DNA from: Opisthorchis felineus
Lineage: Eukaryota; Platyhelminthes; Trematoda; Opisthorchiida; Opisthorchiidae
Reading direction: 5' to 3'
Assembly: GCA_004794785.1 (NCBI GenBank)
Contig: SJOL01010002.1
Coordinates: 952,358-1,016,357, forward strand
DNA length: 64,000 nt
Numbering within the stretch: the first letter of the stretch is position 1; each line of letters begins with the position of its first letter. The translations under genes were made by a program, and so were the position numbers. Of the stretch, positions 23,421 through 35,742 are shown piece by piece. The notes under the pieces are model-generated. The model saw only the letters and a program-made list of their open reading frames with translations. It made no database searches and was not told the DNA's origin.

Positions 23421-25670
23421 AACCTGCTACCAGTCTGATGCCATGATTGTTTTCGCATGGAGTTCATGCGTCCTCTTTAAAACCAGATTACGATCGAAGT
23501 GCCCTGTTTAACTGGTATTCTCTTTTTGTTCCAAATCTTCCGTTGTAGGGTCGTCAGACTGTTAAGCAGGGCATCAACACCTTTAAGAAGTGCGGGATTC
23601 AGGCAGTGATTTGACGGTTCGCTCTGATCGAATAAGTTCCTAAGGTTTCCCTCAGCTCACTTGCGGCATGGAAAGTATTGGGCGGCCCAGATGGGCACAG
23701 CTGTACGGTAAATTTGGCTGAGAATGGTTATTCGATACGAACACATGAACCAGACCATCTCATTCAACCAAAATTCAAATGCAAAATCAATCGACTGATC
23801 AACGGCATCATTGTTGATCGCTTGCCCCATGTATGGGATTAATCACGGCTTAATTAGCGTAGATACGTTTTGTGGAACTAGTAAAGTTAGGTTTACAAGA
23901 CAGCTGTTTTTCTTTCCAAGATGAAACAATACAGTAGTGCCCGCCATGCTATCAAACGCAGCGCTGACGCACTAACCTGTGAGCTTGACGGGCTTGACGA
24001 ACAGAATAGCCTTGACTAGATTATAGTAGCTTTTGGTGGGACGTCCAGAACTATACATTTTACTGCGAAATCACAAAGCCCAGTTCCTCTCCATCTTAGC
24101 ATGGCAGTGTTAACTACGGTGTGAAGGTCGTTGCACACGGGCTAACGAGACTCTGATAGCACTTCTACGTTACTGATCACCGGATGGCAGCCGTGTTCCC
24201 TAAAATATGGCACACAGGCCTAATGACGACACCGTGACATGGCGAATGCCAACCCGCCATGAGGGGATTTAGCGGAGAATATGGACTTACGATCAATACT
24301 TAGTGCTACGGAATTAATGTGTCAACCGTATGATGGCCACGGAAAACTGCCGCTCCGTGGACCGCACCTGAATGTTCAAGGGCCAGCAGAGTGAACTTGA
24401 ACAAACGCCAGAGGAGGTGCAGTAGACTAGTGGGATCAACCAGATTCAGCGGCCTTTCTGACGATTTTACTCTCCAGATCCTTCCTGCTGTTCTGCAGTA
24501 TGCAGTTCTGATGGTGATCCATGAACACCAGTGGTTTGCTTCCGATGTGAGGAAAAGTGGAATTAAACGGGTGATAATGTAAATAGACTAGTGATTAAGT
24601 CTGTAACCAATCACGCAAGGGATTCTTAAAACCGAACATCAGGACAGGGCGGCATAAGATGAGTCTGTTTGGTTTTCTTGTGTTCGCTTTAATGTGTGGT
24701 TTCTGTTGTTGTACGACTGCAACCTGTGATCATCATTTGCATTCTGCTGTTGTTATTTAAGCCAGACCAGTTGGTAACATAGGATGCCACTTTGGTGCCT
24801 TACTTGTGCAACATTCCAAGGCGATGGCCATTATTATCCACTTGCGAGGTGTCGAAAGGATTTCGGACCCGGATCCTCGAGAAGCAAATGGGATGTCATT
24901 GGCTGCGCTACCAAGGCACAGGTTGCTAGCTCGTACTAATCCGGACGACGACAAAGGACCAGTGAAATAGTTTTCAAGGCAATATGTCAGTTACAGATGT
25001 GCGAGCAACCGCTCGAAACGAGGTTGGATTTCCAGTTTACGCTGATACAAGCATCTAACTGAAACAACCGGATGTCTCTTAGGTCATTTCGTAATCCCAC
25101 CAAAAATGAAATACCACCGTTAGAGGGATTTTTTCACTCTACATAGATATTCACCTGCAAGGATGAATGTGCTCGTTCCTTTTCTGTACTGTACACCAGT
25201 ACGATGACGAATACTCGGAAACACGAGTAGGAAATGCCCAATATACCAGTTAGCTAATAAACTTCAGTAGTGTATAACGTTGAGCAGTTTGCTCTTTATC
25301 CTTTTACTCGAAATCTGCAGTTCTGATGCAGTATGACGACGCAGTACACAGTGTGATGAAAGAGATGTCGAAACGTTCAACCACGGCCCAGCTGCTATGA
25401 GGAAAGTATTACTGGTTTCGCATTTCGCATTCGCCTGCTACCAATGAGGAGTTGCTATGACCTTCACCTCCCCTATGGCTGTTAAACGACTGTGCAGCCT
25501 ATTAAAAGTTAAAAGGTGGTATAAGGTTGTGTATCCCATTCTAAATGGCAAATACTAATACAACATCAAAATATGATGTGTAGCAATAACAGCTGAAAAA
25601 GGTTGTAATCAGGTCCAATAATTGTAACCGGATGATTCTAAGTTTACGAGGTAACTCAGCATTGTGTTGT
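23421..25670. other. Intergenic, including PEPCK 3' flank
   Basis: No gene was recognised. On the minus strand I found no AATAAA in the few hundred bases after the PEPCK stop codon (25670-25200). A GATAAA variant lies at about 25295. The polyadenylation site is therefore not assigned. Confidence 0.4.
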
Positions 25671-26046
25671 CTAGGCCTTGTGAGCACGGTCTTCGAGCTT
25701 TTTGAGTTCCTCTCTCATTGCCGCTGGAAAATCTTCGGGTAATTGTTCATTGAAATACTGTTTCAGTTCCTCAACCTCTCGTTTCCAAAAGTCTGGTGGA
25801 AAACTCAACAGAGATTGAAGATCCGGTTTTGTATTCATTCCTTCTAAATTTATGTCTTCCACGCGAGGGACCTGTCCACCGATTCCTTCTACCGCTGGAA
25901 TAACATCGTCGCACCGACGAAGAATCCAATCAAGCACACGTAGGTTTTCGCCAAAACCGGGCCACAGGAATTTACCACCGGAATCCTTGCGGAACCAATT
26001 GACATGGAATATCTTGGGTAATTTGAGGCCGGGTTTGTTCTCAAAA
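25671..26046 (-). CDS. PEPCK: PEPCK exon 6 (last)
   Basis: It encodes residues 494-618, from SFENKPGL through [11 protein letters not shown] and [10 protein letters not shown] to the C-terminus ...LEDRAHKA, and ends in TAG. The acceptor is GACAG, and the codon for S494 is split AG|T. It carries the three guanine-stacking phenylalanines. Confidence 0.95.
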
Positions 26047-29000
26047 CTGTCGTGCGGAGAAAGAAGGAATAGGTACGGATGGTACCAGTTACAGCGATGA
26101 CGCAGGTAATATAGTGGAAGGCTTATTGCCCTCTGAAAGTAGTTTCAAGCAGCTTATGAAATTATCTAGGATTTTCGGAAAAAACTGGCAACAAAGTATC
26201 CAGGGCATATTTCCCATGGAATGATTGAGAGGGCATTTTGATGACACTGTTAGTGAGCTCTACCTACCACACTACAGGATTTTAGGTAGCCTGTCTACCG
26301 CTATTGTAGAGCCGATCTTGTAACATACATGATGCATCAGATGATAGCGAACGGCATCCGAGTCTTGTTTTAACTTTGCTGATTTCAGTCCCAATGCACG
26401 ATAGCACTCTGGTCATACAACTCTGAATTGGCATTAGTCAAGTACAAAAGGGTTGTACCATGTCCAGCAACAGACTTGATTGGTTTGAATAGCTTAAGAA
26501 CTTTCAAACAATAGAAGAAAGTTCTGTAACTAGTGGAGTGTTGAGGAAACCAGGGCGAGAAATGGTGGAAACTAAATAACGGTAGTATCATGGAAGTCGC
26601 ATTCCCATACACACATCAACCAATGGTATTTGGGTAAAGCCAATATATGAAGGACGTTTCTTCGACTAAAAGAAACTGAAATACAGGAAAAACGTAGGGA
26701 AAGCGGTTGAGGCAATTACCTGAGCCAGTGCTCGAGGTACTTTCCAAAGTTGTAGCCAAAGAACGGACGCATAGCGAATGGATCGTGCATTACAACCTTG
26801 GCTTTATGTTCAGCGGCAGCAGTGGCTTCAGAACGCATACAAGCTCCCAAGAATACCCCGTGACGCCAGTTGAACGATTCCATAACCAGTGGTACGCCCT
26901 CTGGTCGTCTTCCTCCAAAAATAATTGCGTCAATAGGGACACCCTCAGGTTTTTCCCAGTCAGGGTCAATAATTGGGCATTGAGATGCTGGCGTGCAAAA
27001 ACGTGAGTTGGGGTGCGCAGCCGGTCTACCACAGCCCTGTTGAATAAGTATGTAGTGCGCTGAATTGAGAAAATTCTATTCATGGTACGGGGCGATTTCT
27101 ACATGATATAGAACATACATAGGCCCTAAACAACGGTGAAAATTTCAATGAAACTGCTTATCAGTACACTACAGGGGAGACGCGTTCTCAAGAATAAACC
27201 TTGGCTTTATCAGCATAGAAAGCAACATCATCGAATCATACAACTAGCATACGACAACGCCTTTAAAACGTTGTTTCAAGAGAGAACGAAACAATTAAAG
27301 GCTAGAATTGATTGTTTGGCAACGGAAAGCAACCTAAAGGTCTAAAAACAGGCACTTCAACAAGACCACTTGGAACAGCTGGTGGTACGTCCTAGCGATC
27401 TTCTGTCTTTGGCCAATTTCAAAAAGGGGTAGAGAGAATCGAGTCCTACAGTAGGATAAAACAACTGTATCTTGACTCATCACAATCGACTGCACACTGC
27501 ACCAAATTACAAGTGGCTTACTTTTGTACGTCAGACACAATTTTGCCGCAATAAGCCGAAACCAAATATGAAGAACACCGAAGTTAGTAACTGCTTAGGA
27601 TGCTAAAGGATGAGGCGGCATTCTGGCAACTGTTAGAAAGCTGGTCTGTGATTTCCAATATCCTGAGCATCATTCGGGCTGAGTCTCTCCATCATCCAAC
27701 CCATGAGATGCGGAGGTTGACTGTGATAAGCAGATAGCTCAGAGTAGATTCTGGTCCATAAAATTAGGGTTTCGAGCCAATATATCAAGCAATACTTGAA
27801 GTTAAAGGTAGGTAAAATACTTGGAAAACTCAATTTTCCATAGAAAAGACCAGATTTGAATTTAAAATGAGTCAAAGTGTGATGTATTTCAAATAAAAAG
27901 AAAAATATTTGTTCAGTTGTGACACCCTTCTGATGAACATCGAATCAGTAAATCCTTTCAACGATTTTTCCAGACGTTCGGCTGCCTCTTTCAAATAACC
28001 ACTACTGCATCCAATTTAATGAGGAAAGTTATTTTGAGTTACAGTAGCTCTCTCCCTTACAGTCTGACAGTTACTTGTGTCATGCTGAAAGATTGTAGAT
28101 ATATATCCGATACGGATACGCCGCGTAACAGCGGTTAATATTCCACTAGAGGCCTGTACACAGTAGGTAAGCCACAGGCGATTTGCGAGGAGCCGAATGT
28201 GATGGCACGTAAAGGCCGCTGATGTTGATATAAGCCCGAGGAAACACAACAACGGGCCAAAACGCAAAAGCATTTCGGGAGCCACCAGTCGGCCCAAGCA
28301 TGATGAGCACCCGCATCAGTACTTTTACACCAATGCGCTGGCCTCATCCGTCAAGTCCTCTAAGTTTTAGTCGTATCCCGAACGTCTCTCGGATAAATTA
28401 TCATATCAATGCTCAGAGTAATGCCAATTACGGTGCCATTTAAATGGAAATGGAAAGTCAGGCGGGGAAGCGAACAAACATCAAATGCTCCATTGTAATT
28501 AGGACAAACAGATCGAAAATCCTAATAAGATAGTAAAGTAGGATTTAGCTTAACTAATGAGTTTGTTTTTACCTGATTTTACACTGGGCTTACCGGTTCC
28601 CAAGGTTTGCCGGTCCAATCTGTCACTTTGACTTTAGTGAAATCGACCGTGTTTTCTAATCCCTCCCAGTAGAATCGTCCATCATCCAGTTCGGCGGTAT
28701 TCGTAAAGATGGAGTTCTTCTGAATGGTGAGCATGGCATTCGGGTTCGTATCCATAGCAGTACCGGGTGCAACACCGAAAAAGCCAGCCTCGGGATTTAT
28801 GGCCCGTAGACGTCCCTCTTTGTCGAATTTCATCCAAGCAATGTCGTCCCCGACACAGGTGACGGTGTACCCAGGAATCGTGGGTTGTAGCATGGCCAAA
28901 TTTGTCTTACCGCATGCACTGGGGAAAGCTGCAGTAATGTAGCGCATCTTTCCATTTGGTGGTTTCAGACCCAGAATCAACATATGCTCAGCAAACCAAC

Positions 29001-32000
29001 CTTCCCGATTGGCCAAGATCGAACCAAGACGTAGAGCGAAGCACTTTTTACCCAAAAGGGAATTGCCACCATAGCCACTGCCGAAACTGCATATTTCGTT
29101 ATTAGCTGGTATGTGTGAGATCAAGGTCAGCTCTGGATTGCAAGGCCAGTTGTTGATAACAGGCCCTACGAAGGCAAACAAAAAGATTCCGTATAACTGG
29201 TAAACTACTCTGGCTTCATCAGCTTTCTGCGTCTATTTCACTATCTTGCTATTTTACGCAAGGTTTTCCTGGACAGGTCCAAAACAGATAAATTATGCAA
29301 ACATTAGTCTGTCGGACGGGGGACGTTGGTCAGACCATGCTGTGCGAATACCGGAGAATTAAGCTATTGTAGGGCGCAAGACAAAATGGAGACGTAAGCT
29401 GACTGGTCAAGCTATGATAGTCTCGAGCTACGAAAACATCGAATACACTGCCCACTTATAGGAGCAGCCATCGTCTGTCGGGTCTAACCGACGGACCATC
29501 TCAATACGACGGCTAGTCTCAGTCGGTGCCATGGTTGTGCCTATATCCGGCCTGCCCACCTTATCAAGTCCTGTTTTTCTGCTTCTAACCCAGATACCTA
29601 TTTGTGGTTTGTTGTTAAAGCAGTGGATTCGTCAACTTCCAAACAGCCTCAGTACCTTTAGTATCTCAGCCCCGAAACTAACGAGGACAAAGCTGAAATT
29701 AAAATGTGAGGGTACCGTTACGGAATATGAAACTTTAAGACATCTCTCACACTAAATTTGGATATCTTCGGTGAAAGATTATGCCAATAAGCCCCCGAAT
29801 ACAGTACCAGAGTACAAGTTTCTGAAAATCGATAACAAAAAATCTATTATCTTGTGACATGTAAAAACTCACTTGATTCCGGCTTTGGTAAACCGACTGA
29901 ATGGAGGGCTTTGATAAAATGACTGTCGTCTTGTTTTAGCAACTTCAACACGGGCGTACCCATACGGGTCATTATGCGCATACTCGCAACCACGTACAGT
30001 GAGTCGGTGATTTCGATGCCGATCTTGGAAATCGGCCCACCAAGTGGTCCCATACTGAAGGGTATCACGTACATTGTTCGGCCTGAAAAAAGTTCAAGAT
30101 GTGCAATGATTGAAACAGGACTCCAGAAGCACCGTACTACAGTGAGCATACACAAAAGCGGCGGCAGGACTGCGCTCTGAATAAAAATTAAGGTCGGTTA
30201 GCTGCGGTACCCTTTTAAAGTAAAGATCCCCACTAATACAAAATGAAAAATTCTGCTCAGTCATGAGTAGGTTGTCAAGCAAGTGCCTATCATTCAGAAA
30301 ATATATAACATACCTTTCATGCAGCCAGGGAACCGCACATTGAACGCCTTCTGGAGGTCCTCAGGAGACATCCAGATCCCTAGGGTGCCCTTCACGCCCT
30401 CCTTCACCTTGGGCACGGTTGTACGCTGATCAGGAGTGCTAATAACTGTCTTTGACTCCACACGTGCAACGTCAGCCGGATCCGTTCGAGCGATCCAACA
30501 GTTATCATAGGCCTTCAATCGATGAATAGCACCTAGATGTTAAGTTTGAAAACAGGTTGGTAACTTTCAAGTAGCACGCTCTTCATCATATACTGAGAAT
30601 CAATAGGCATCGTGCAAACATTTGTCCATTTGACAACCAGTAGGCTTAATGAAGAGATCGATTTATTGCTTGATTGAGTAAAGGTTCTTCTACTGACAGT
30701 CCACCCAACACAATTGTAGTTGTTTGCAAAACGTAGTGTAAGCGTAATGTGGCGTAGTTTAAGTGTAATTCTGCGTCCTGCCGAATTTTCAGAGAACTTC
30801 GGATAGGGATACCTGTGCTGCGCACAGTGTTAGGCAACGAGGAAAAATAGATGCTCCCTCATGGATAACCATTGGAACTGGGACGTAGCACAGTACACCC
30901 TCTCTATCACGACTTCAAGACAAAGAGACAAATTCGGTCATATCAGAGAAGTCATCGTACTTTTTGGGGATTAACAGCATAAGACATCGACCTGATCAAA
31001 CTGAGGTGTTGTTAAAGGGTGGGTCATCAAGTGGAGGGAGTACCGTATTCAATCTAGAGTTTGAAAGCATTTGACTATTTTGATCCCCCTCAGTACGATT
31101 ACCTTAAGGTTAATCGTAATAACCTTAGCAATAAGACAAACATCAGATGATTGACGTGGTAACGCGCTATTCGCACTGCAGTCTAGTGGTGCGGGTGGTT
31201 TCCTCGACATAGATTTGTCAAAGTGACCTTCGTCCTACGACTCAGTTGAATTAAAGGCTAAGGACTAAAATGAGTTTGCTGTCGTTTTGGACAAAACTAA
31301 AAATGAACGGTCGAAGTTTAAAATTGGAGGGGGGTGAGCAAGCGGGAAGTTAGCTCAACCGATTGTTCACTCTGGCATGTGCCTTACTGGGACAAAAATA
31401 CCTTCTTGGGGTAGAAATTTGATATCTTCTGAATGTCTCCCATGATAACAGAATAAGTATTATAGAAAAGAAACTGACCTAAGCACTCATGTTGTCCGTT
31501 TTTACTCCTTTTGAACAGCGATCGCGAAAGGTTAAACCATGGAATTGGTTTAAAACAAAATCCGTAGGGATCAGATTAGAGATATGGTTACTGAGCAAAT
31601 GGAAACTGAGAATCCTCTGCACAATTCAGTGGCCCGAAAAAGCCCTTTCATAGCCCCGCGATTGGCAGTGGTTAGTTTGAAGACTGTATTCCTCTTAAAC
31701 ATGATGTCACGCCATAATAAAGATTCAAGGCAAGAGTCTGACGCATTGATCATCCTTAGCATAACTGAGTATGATGTGACGGATACCGGTGGATGTCTAA
31801 TGTGGTCACGAAATGACAATTATGAGCGTTGTGGTGGTTTCAGTTTGTTGTGACTCTCGGGACAGAAGTTACTGTGTCAGGTAAGATAGGTACGTAGGTC
31901 AGCGATACATCGAAATTCTTGTAAACAGTGGAGTACAGGTTGTGGATCATATAAACAGCGCACTAGTTCTGTATGCAAGGAAACTACACAGTAATCTTTC

Positions 32001-33838
32001 TCCACGGCAATTGCATTGATTCGAATCAGTCAATTCAACTTCTCATGGCCCTTGAGAGTGAGTCCCGATCCTTCTGGTTGCGACAACAATGTTGAATGTG
32101 ACCTTTTGAGTGCATTTCAAATCAATGAAAAGCGTCGGGTTAGAGCACCATCTACAGTGCTCACCTCTTTATGGCGGCCATTTCCGACAAACCCATTAGT
32201 GATGACTAGCTAAGTATTCCCCACTTTGTCGTCACCGCTTGACAGGTTTATGAGACAAGCCCTTCACGTGGATGGTTGAGTGGTCTTGAGGCCGTACTAC
32301 AGACGACGTCCTAAACTCTCATTTTTCCAAACTTAAACTAAACTCCTTTGAGACACAGGGTGAACACGTTTGACGGGAATCATGTCGGTGAACTTGATAT
32401 ACGGGAACATTTACGGAGAACAGCGATTTGTTATCTGAAGCACTGCGATAAAATAAGCAAATTACATCTTGGGTAGAACAATAAACTATAAAAAAACTCA
32501 AACTTTTCTGCAAAGAATATCCTATTAATTCCAGAATTCTTCGCAAGTATGCACAGCCGTTGGGTGCATTTCAAAACTGGAAGGTCGGAGTCTATTCTTA
32601 CTGGAATTTTTTAAAATCTATGAACAGTTCGAAGAATTGTACTTTCTCCCATTTTCGCACCAACCCTGAACACTTGGAATATTCCCGAAAGCAAAGCTTT
32701 CTTAGACAAGTTCAGGTTCACTTGCAGCCATCGGCTAACTCTTAGCGAAATTGACTTTGTGAAACCTCGCGAAACTGTGCGGTGAAGATGATGTAGTGCA
32801 AATTTTGGCTTTGTTAAAAACCACACATCAGAATACTTACTCTGGTTATACTCTGAATCAGAAACAAGGCCAGATATGACAAACCACTGTCAGTTCCGTC
32901 TGCAGTGAGTTAGCTGATTGATAACTTTTTGGCCCTAAAGCATCCTTGAACTCCGCAAACCTGGAGAACCTTTGCTTTGACGCTCGTTGCAATGCTTGTC
33001 ACCCCACTTGGGCATATTGCACTGCTTGCGTTTGCTTCTTGCAAACAGCTTTGTTGAGCTCTCTAAGCCTAAGGGATATGCGTTCAATGGGGTAACTCAA
33101 GTGTTGCCAAAGTATATTGAACTTCGGTTCACATATTTCGCGGTTTGTTGCAGGACGAGTTAACATGACTTTTGGATTATCCTGCCTCGAGATCCCCCAA
33201 ATATTGTGCGTTGAATATTGGGCGCGAGGGTTGTTGGCCACTGGTGTGGGGATGGCAGTCAAGTCCACATATGATATGCAACCAACATGAAAAATCCCAG
33301 TTCAGACTGACGGATAACAGATTCGATTCTGTCTGTCTTATTTCGATGCGGAACGTCTTTCCATTAAGGGCAGTGCACTGAATCTAAAATAACCTATTTA
33401 CCTACGGAAGTGCTTGAGCCAATTGACACTAATCTATTTACAACTGCTAGTAGAGTTCTACATCAACACTTGGAAATATTCTGTACGAATACAACTCCCG
33501 TCGCACATCTCTAACGAACATGCTTCACCAGAACGCTGTTCGTCCATGACCATCATTGGGTATGATTGGATATTTATTATTCACTGGCTGCATTGAACTT
33601 CTGTGGTGATTGTAGCAAAATACGCACGGTCTCGTGCGGTGATCAGTCGCACAACGACCATGTAGACTGACTTACCACTTTTCTCCAACTCTTCGATAAA
33701 TTTCTTGTTTTCTGATTCCGACCCATCGCAAACGTGGATACTGTCTGGCTGGCACCAAATAGCCTTTTCTTTCACGTAAGCCTTCACATTTGGTGGGAGA
33801 TCAGCAATAGCCGATTCCAAGTTGGCCGGAAGTGACAT
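25671..33838 (-). CDS. PEPCK: Phosphoenolpyruvate carboxykinase (GTP), complete, six coding exons
   Basis: This gene interconverts oxaloacetate + GTP and phosphoenolpyruvate + CO2 + GDP. In parasitic flatworms it generally also works in the carboxylating direction, feeding oxaloacetate to cytosolic malate dehydrogenase for malate dismutation (family knowledge). The coding exons are 33838-33676, 30532-30314, 30082-29873, 29165-28594, 27036-26720 and 26046-25671. They total 1857 bp, or 618 residues, close to the usual 620 or so. Intron phases are 1,1,1,0,2 and all introns are GT-AG. Visible residues: R78 in DVARVES; Mn-binding K238 ([10 protein letters not shown]), H258 (AEHMLIL) and D305 ([10 protein letters not shown]); the P-loop FPSACGKTN with C282 and K284; R400 (HPNSRFCTP), R431 ([12 protein letters not shown]); and the guanine-stacking phenylalanines F512, F520 and F525 (WPGFGEN). 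No targeting peptide is evident, so it is probably cytosolic. It looks fully functional. Confidence 0.97.
26047..26719 (-). other. PEPCK intron 5
   Basis: 673 bp, donor GTAATT, acceptor GACAG, phase 2. No nested gene or repeat was recognised. Confidence 0.9.
26720..27036 (-). CDS. PEPCK: PEPCK exon 5
   Basis: It encodes residues 389-494: [54 protein letters not shown] and [15 protein letters not shown]. The phase-0 acceptor AACAG at 27037 is preferred over a GGTAG a few bases inside, which would break the frame. Confidence 0.95.
27037..28593 (-). other. PEPCK intron 4
   Basis: 1557 bp, donor GTAAGC, acceptor AACAG, phase 0. A GC-rich patch at about 28130-28350 with open minus-strand frames looks like inserted repeat sequence, but I cannot name it. 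Confidence 0.9.
28594..29165 (-). CDS. PEPCK: PEPCK exon 4 (catalytic core)
   Basis: It encodes residues 198-388, which hold the metal- and nucleotide-binding core: [76 protein letters not shown] and [17 protein letters not shown]. The acceptor is TCGTAG, and R198 is split A|GG. The in-frame stop after GEPVSPV fixes the donor at GTAAGC (28593). Confidence 0.97.
29166..29872 (-). other. PEPCK intron 3
   Basis: 707 bp, donor GTGAGT, acceptor TCGTAG, phase 1. Nothing nested was recognised. Confidence 0.9.
29873..30082 (-). CDS. PEPCK: PEPCK exon 3
   Basis: It encodes residues 128-198: [36 protein letters not shown] and [16 protein letters not shown]. The acceptor TTTTTTCAG is strong; the donor is GTGAGT. 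Confidence 0.97.
30083..30313 (-). other. PEPCK intron 2
   Basis: 231 bp, donor GTATGT, acceptor TTTCAG, phase 1. Nothing nested. Confidence 0.95.
30314..30532 (-). CDS. PEPCK: PEPCK exon 2
   Basis: It encodes residues 55-127: [31 protein letters not shown] (R78) and [10 protein letters not shown]. The start is fixed by the split glycine codon G|GT after the TCTAG acceptor; the donor is GTATGT. Confidence 0.97.
30533..33675 (-). other. PEPCK intron 1
   Basis: 3143 bp, donor GTAAGT, acceptor ACATCTAG, phase 1. Several short open frames on both strands (for example 31584-31853 plus, 33268-32999 minus) carry no recognisable domain. No repeat was identified. A long first intron is a common place for transcriptional regulatory sites, but none can be named. 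Confidence 0.9.
33676..33838 (-). CDS. PEPCK: PEPCK exon 1 (coding start)
   Basis: It encodes residues 1-54 plus the first base of codon 55, from [16 protein letters not shown] through [18 protein letters not shown] to EKSG. The ATG at 33838 is the first in the exon after the upstream splice acceptor. The start gives a protein 9 residues shorter at the N-terminus than the human cytosolic enzyme up to the arginine at position 78. Confidence 0.93.
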
Positions 33839-33870
33839 GATGTTTCAATACCTGGGCAAAAATTCGCGAA
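33839..33870 (-). promoter_or_regulatory. Splice acceptor 13 nt upstream of the PEPCK ATG
   Basis: On the minus strand ACTAAT and then a pyrimidine-containing AATTTTTGCCCAG end at 33852. Only 13 bases (GTATTGAAACATC) follow before the ATG. This is a good 3' splice site. It either joins a 5' UTR exon or accepts a trans-spliced leader, as happens in trematodes. Sequence alone does not decide. Confidence 0.6.
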
Positions 33871-34380
33871 ATTAGTGCTGTCCTCACTTTGGAGGTGATT
33901 AAATTCTACGGCTAACGGACAGACCCACCGGATCCGGCGAGTACCTTAGTACCAGCGCAACTGATTTCGGCACTTTGGTGCTATTGGCTCGCTTGCAAGG
34001 GATGTAGAAGTAGTCGTGCTGTAGTATCACTACCGCGACCGTCATCCAATAAACTGCAGAGTAGAACGGGTGGGTGGACGTTGGCCCAAACGCTGGCCGA
34101 GAACTGGTGGATAGACACTGGTGGATAGATAGAACCACCGTGAATGCAACACACTAACAGTTATATGTTTGGCCAGACTGTCTGGGAATGCTGGTGTTTT
34201 GACGAGTGAGACGGTTAATTCAGTGAAACAAAGCTAGGCTTGGAACCACATAAGTAAACTTTAATAAAAGTAGTGCCTCAACGTATATCAAGTACTTGAG
34301 CAGTGCCACTTGTACCACAGACCAGCAATCATGGTTTCCCTCAACTTTCAAGGAGCCTTCGAATCTGCGTATAGATAAGG
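33871..34380. other. PEPCK upstream flank
   Basis: No TATA box or start site could be assigned on the minus strand. The 12-base CTATCCACCAGT (minus strand) is directly repeated at about 34130-34105, and a 79-codon minus-strand frame there has no recognisable domain. A 5' UTR exon could lie here. Confidence 0.35.
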
Positions 34381-35742
34381 TCACCTAAATATTTCCGGCC
34401 AGAGAAGGATGCCCTTGAAGTTTACAAACATGCTTCATGCCCTTTATCCCCATAACTCTGGTCGTGTTAGGGTGGGCATCCGGAAGCATCCTGACAACTA
34501 AGGGAGTTCGTCAGGGTTGTCCCCTCCCTCCATTTTGTCCAATTCTGTCATCTACGTCAACAAAAAGTGCACACTTCAAGCAACCGCGAATCTAGGTATT
34601 AGAATTACGTCCGGAAAGAGAATAATGTATATGGATTATGCGGACGACATCGTCCTACCGCTTGGCGATGATTTGCCTACGCAAAGCACTTTAACCAGAA
34701 TATCGGATGTCATCGCCTGCTTTAGCATGCGTTTTTTACCTTCAAAGTTCAAAATCCTACTTCAAAATCTCCCACCTCCTTGTGATTCTGAAACTTGAGA
34801 ATGAAGAGCTTGAGATTGTTGATCGGTTCACATATTTTGGCAGGTGCATAGGCAGTGATGATACCGCAACGGACGAAGTCAGTGCGCGGACAATCAAGGT
34901 GCAAGCAGCGTTCGCCAACCTACGTTATTTGTGGCGTCAGAACCGAAATTCGCCGAAGCTAAAGGGTCGTGTATATAAGGCAACTGTAAGAGCGATCTTA
35001 TTCTATCTTTGTGAGACTTGGTCCCTACGATTTGAGGACCGTAGGCGTCTTCAAGTGTTTGATCACCGATGTAGCACCACAACATCAAGCTGGCTGCAGC
35101 CAATCTGCAGCGATATGGTGCGCAATCGGACAATTGGTAAAGAATTCGATTCGTTAAAACAGCAGATTAAACCTACCAAGTTGAGGTGGTTGAAGCATGT
35201 TCTACGTATGCCCGACCACCGTCTACCGAGGAAAGCGTTTTTTCTGTGCCGAGCGACTGTTGGCGAAAAGTTCGTGGAGGCCAGTTCATGACATGGTAAC
35301 GGCCGCCGCTATGGTCGAACTGAGTGCTGTGAGATCTTCGCGCCTTCTTGGATGAGGCCCAGGTGATCCTGCTTGCAGGTAGTTGGAAACCCTTCAGGGC
35401 ATGCCACGCAACCGACCCCAGTGGCGCACATGCTGTCATTTCCTAACCGCACTGTCCAGTTAAAGTTTGCCTGTCATTATGCGCCGGGCTTACGTCGGGT
35501 GAGGCTCGAAAAGGATGTTCGGCCGATCCCGCTTACTTCGACATGATGCTCAGATGTGTTCATTTTAATGCTGTCCAGAGATGTAGACACCTTATTCTTG
35601 ATATTTTTTCTTAATGACATTTTCTTCGTAGCAAGTCTCTATCCTTCCTTTTTTCCTACTATTTACTAAGGCTTTGTAGCCTCATGATTGCATGGCATGT
35701 ACCAATGGTGTGTTGTTGTCAATGATGATGATGATGCTGAGT
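34381..35742 (+). mobile_element. RTE-like retrotransposon: reverse transcriptase to 3' end, 5'-truncated
   Basis: This insertion covers the second half of a non-LTR polyprotein and its 3' tail. In order: MPLKFTNMLHALYPHNSGRV (from 34409), after a frame change KGVRQGCPLPPF (34500-34540), the catalytic core MYMDYADDIVLPLG (34627) with YADD intact, IVDRFTYFGRCIG (34815), RVYKATVRAILFYLCETWSL (34970), the thumb/linker RRRLQVFDHRC (35041), LRWLKHVLRMPDHRLPRKAF (35180), and a worn end ETLQGMPRNRPQWRTCCHF (about 35390-35446). About 280 bases of 3' UTR follow, closing with (TGA)n at 35728-35742. Frame shifts and stops make it non-autonomous. It sits just upstream of PEPCK in the opposite orientation. 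Confidence 0.85.

Noticed and set aside
28579..28593. Exon 4 of PEPCK extending to the in-frame stop
   Set aside because: GTAAGC at 28593 and the conserved continuation in exon 5 show this is intron; the stop is intronic.
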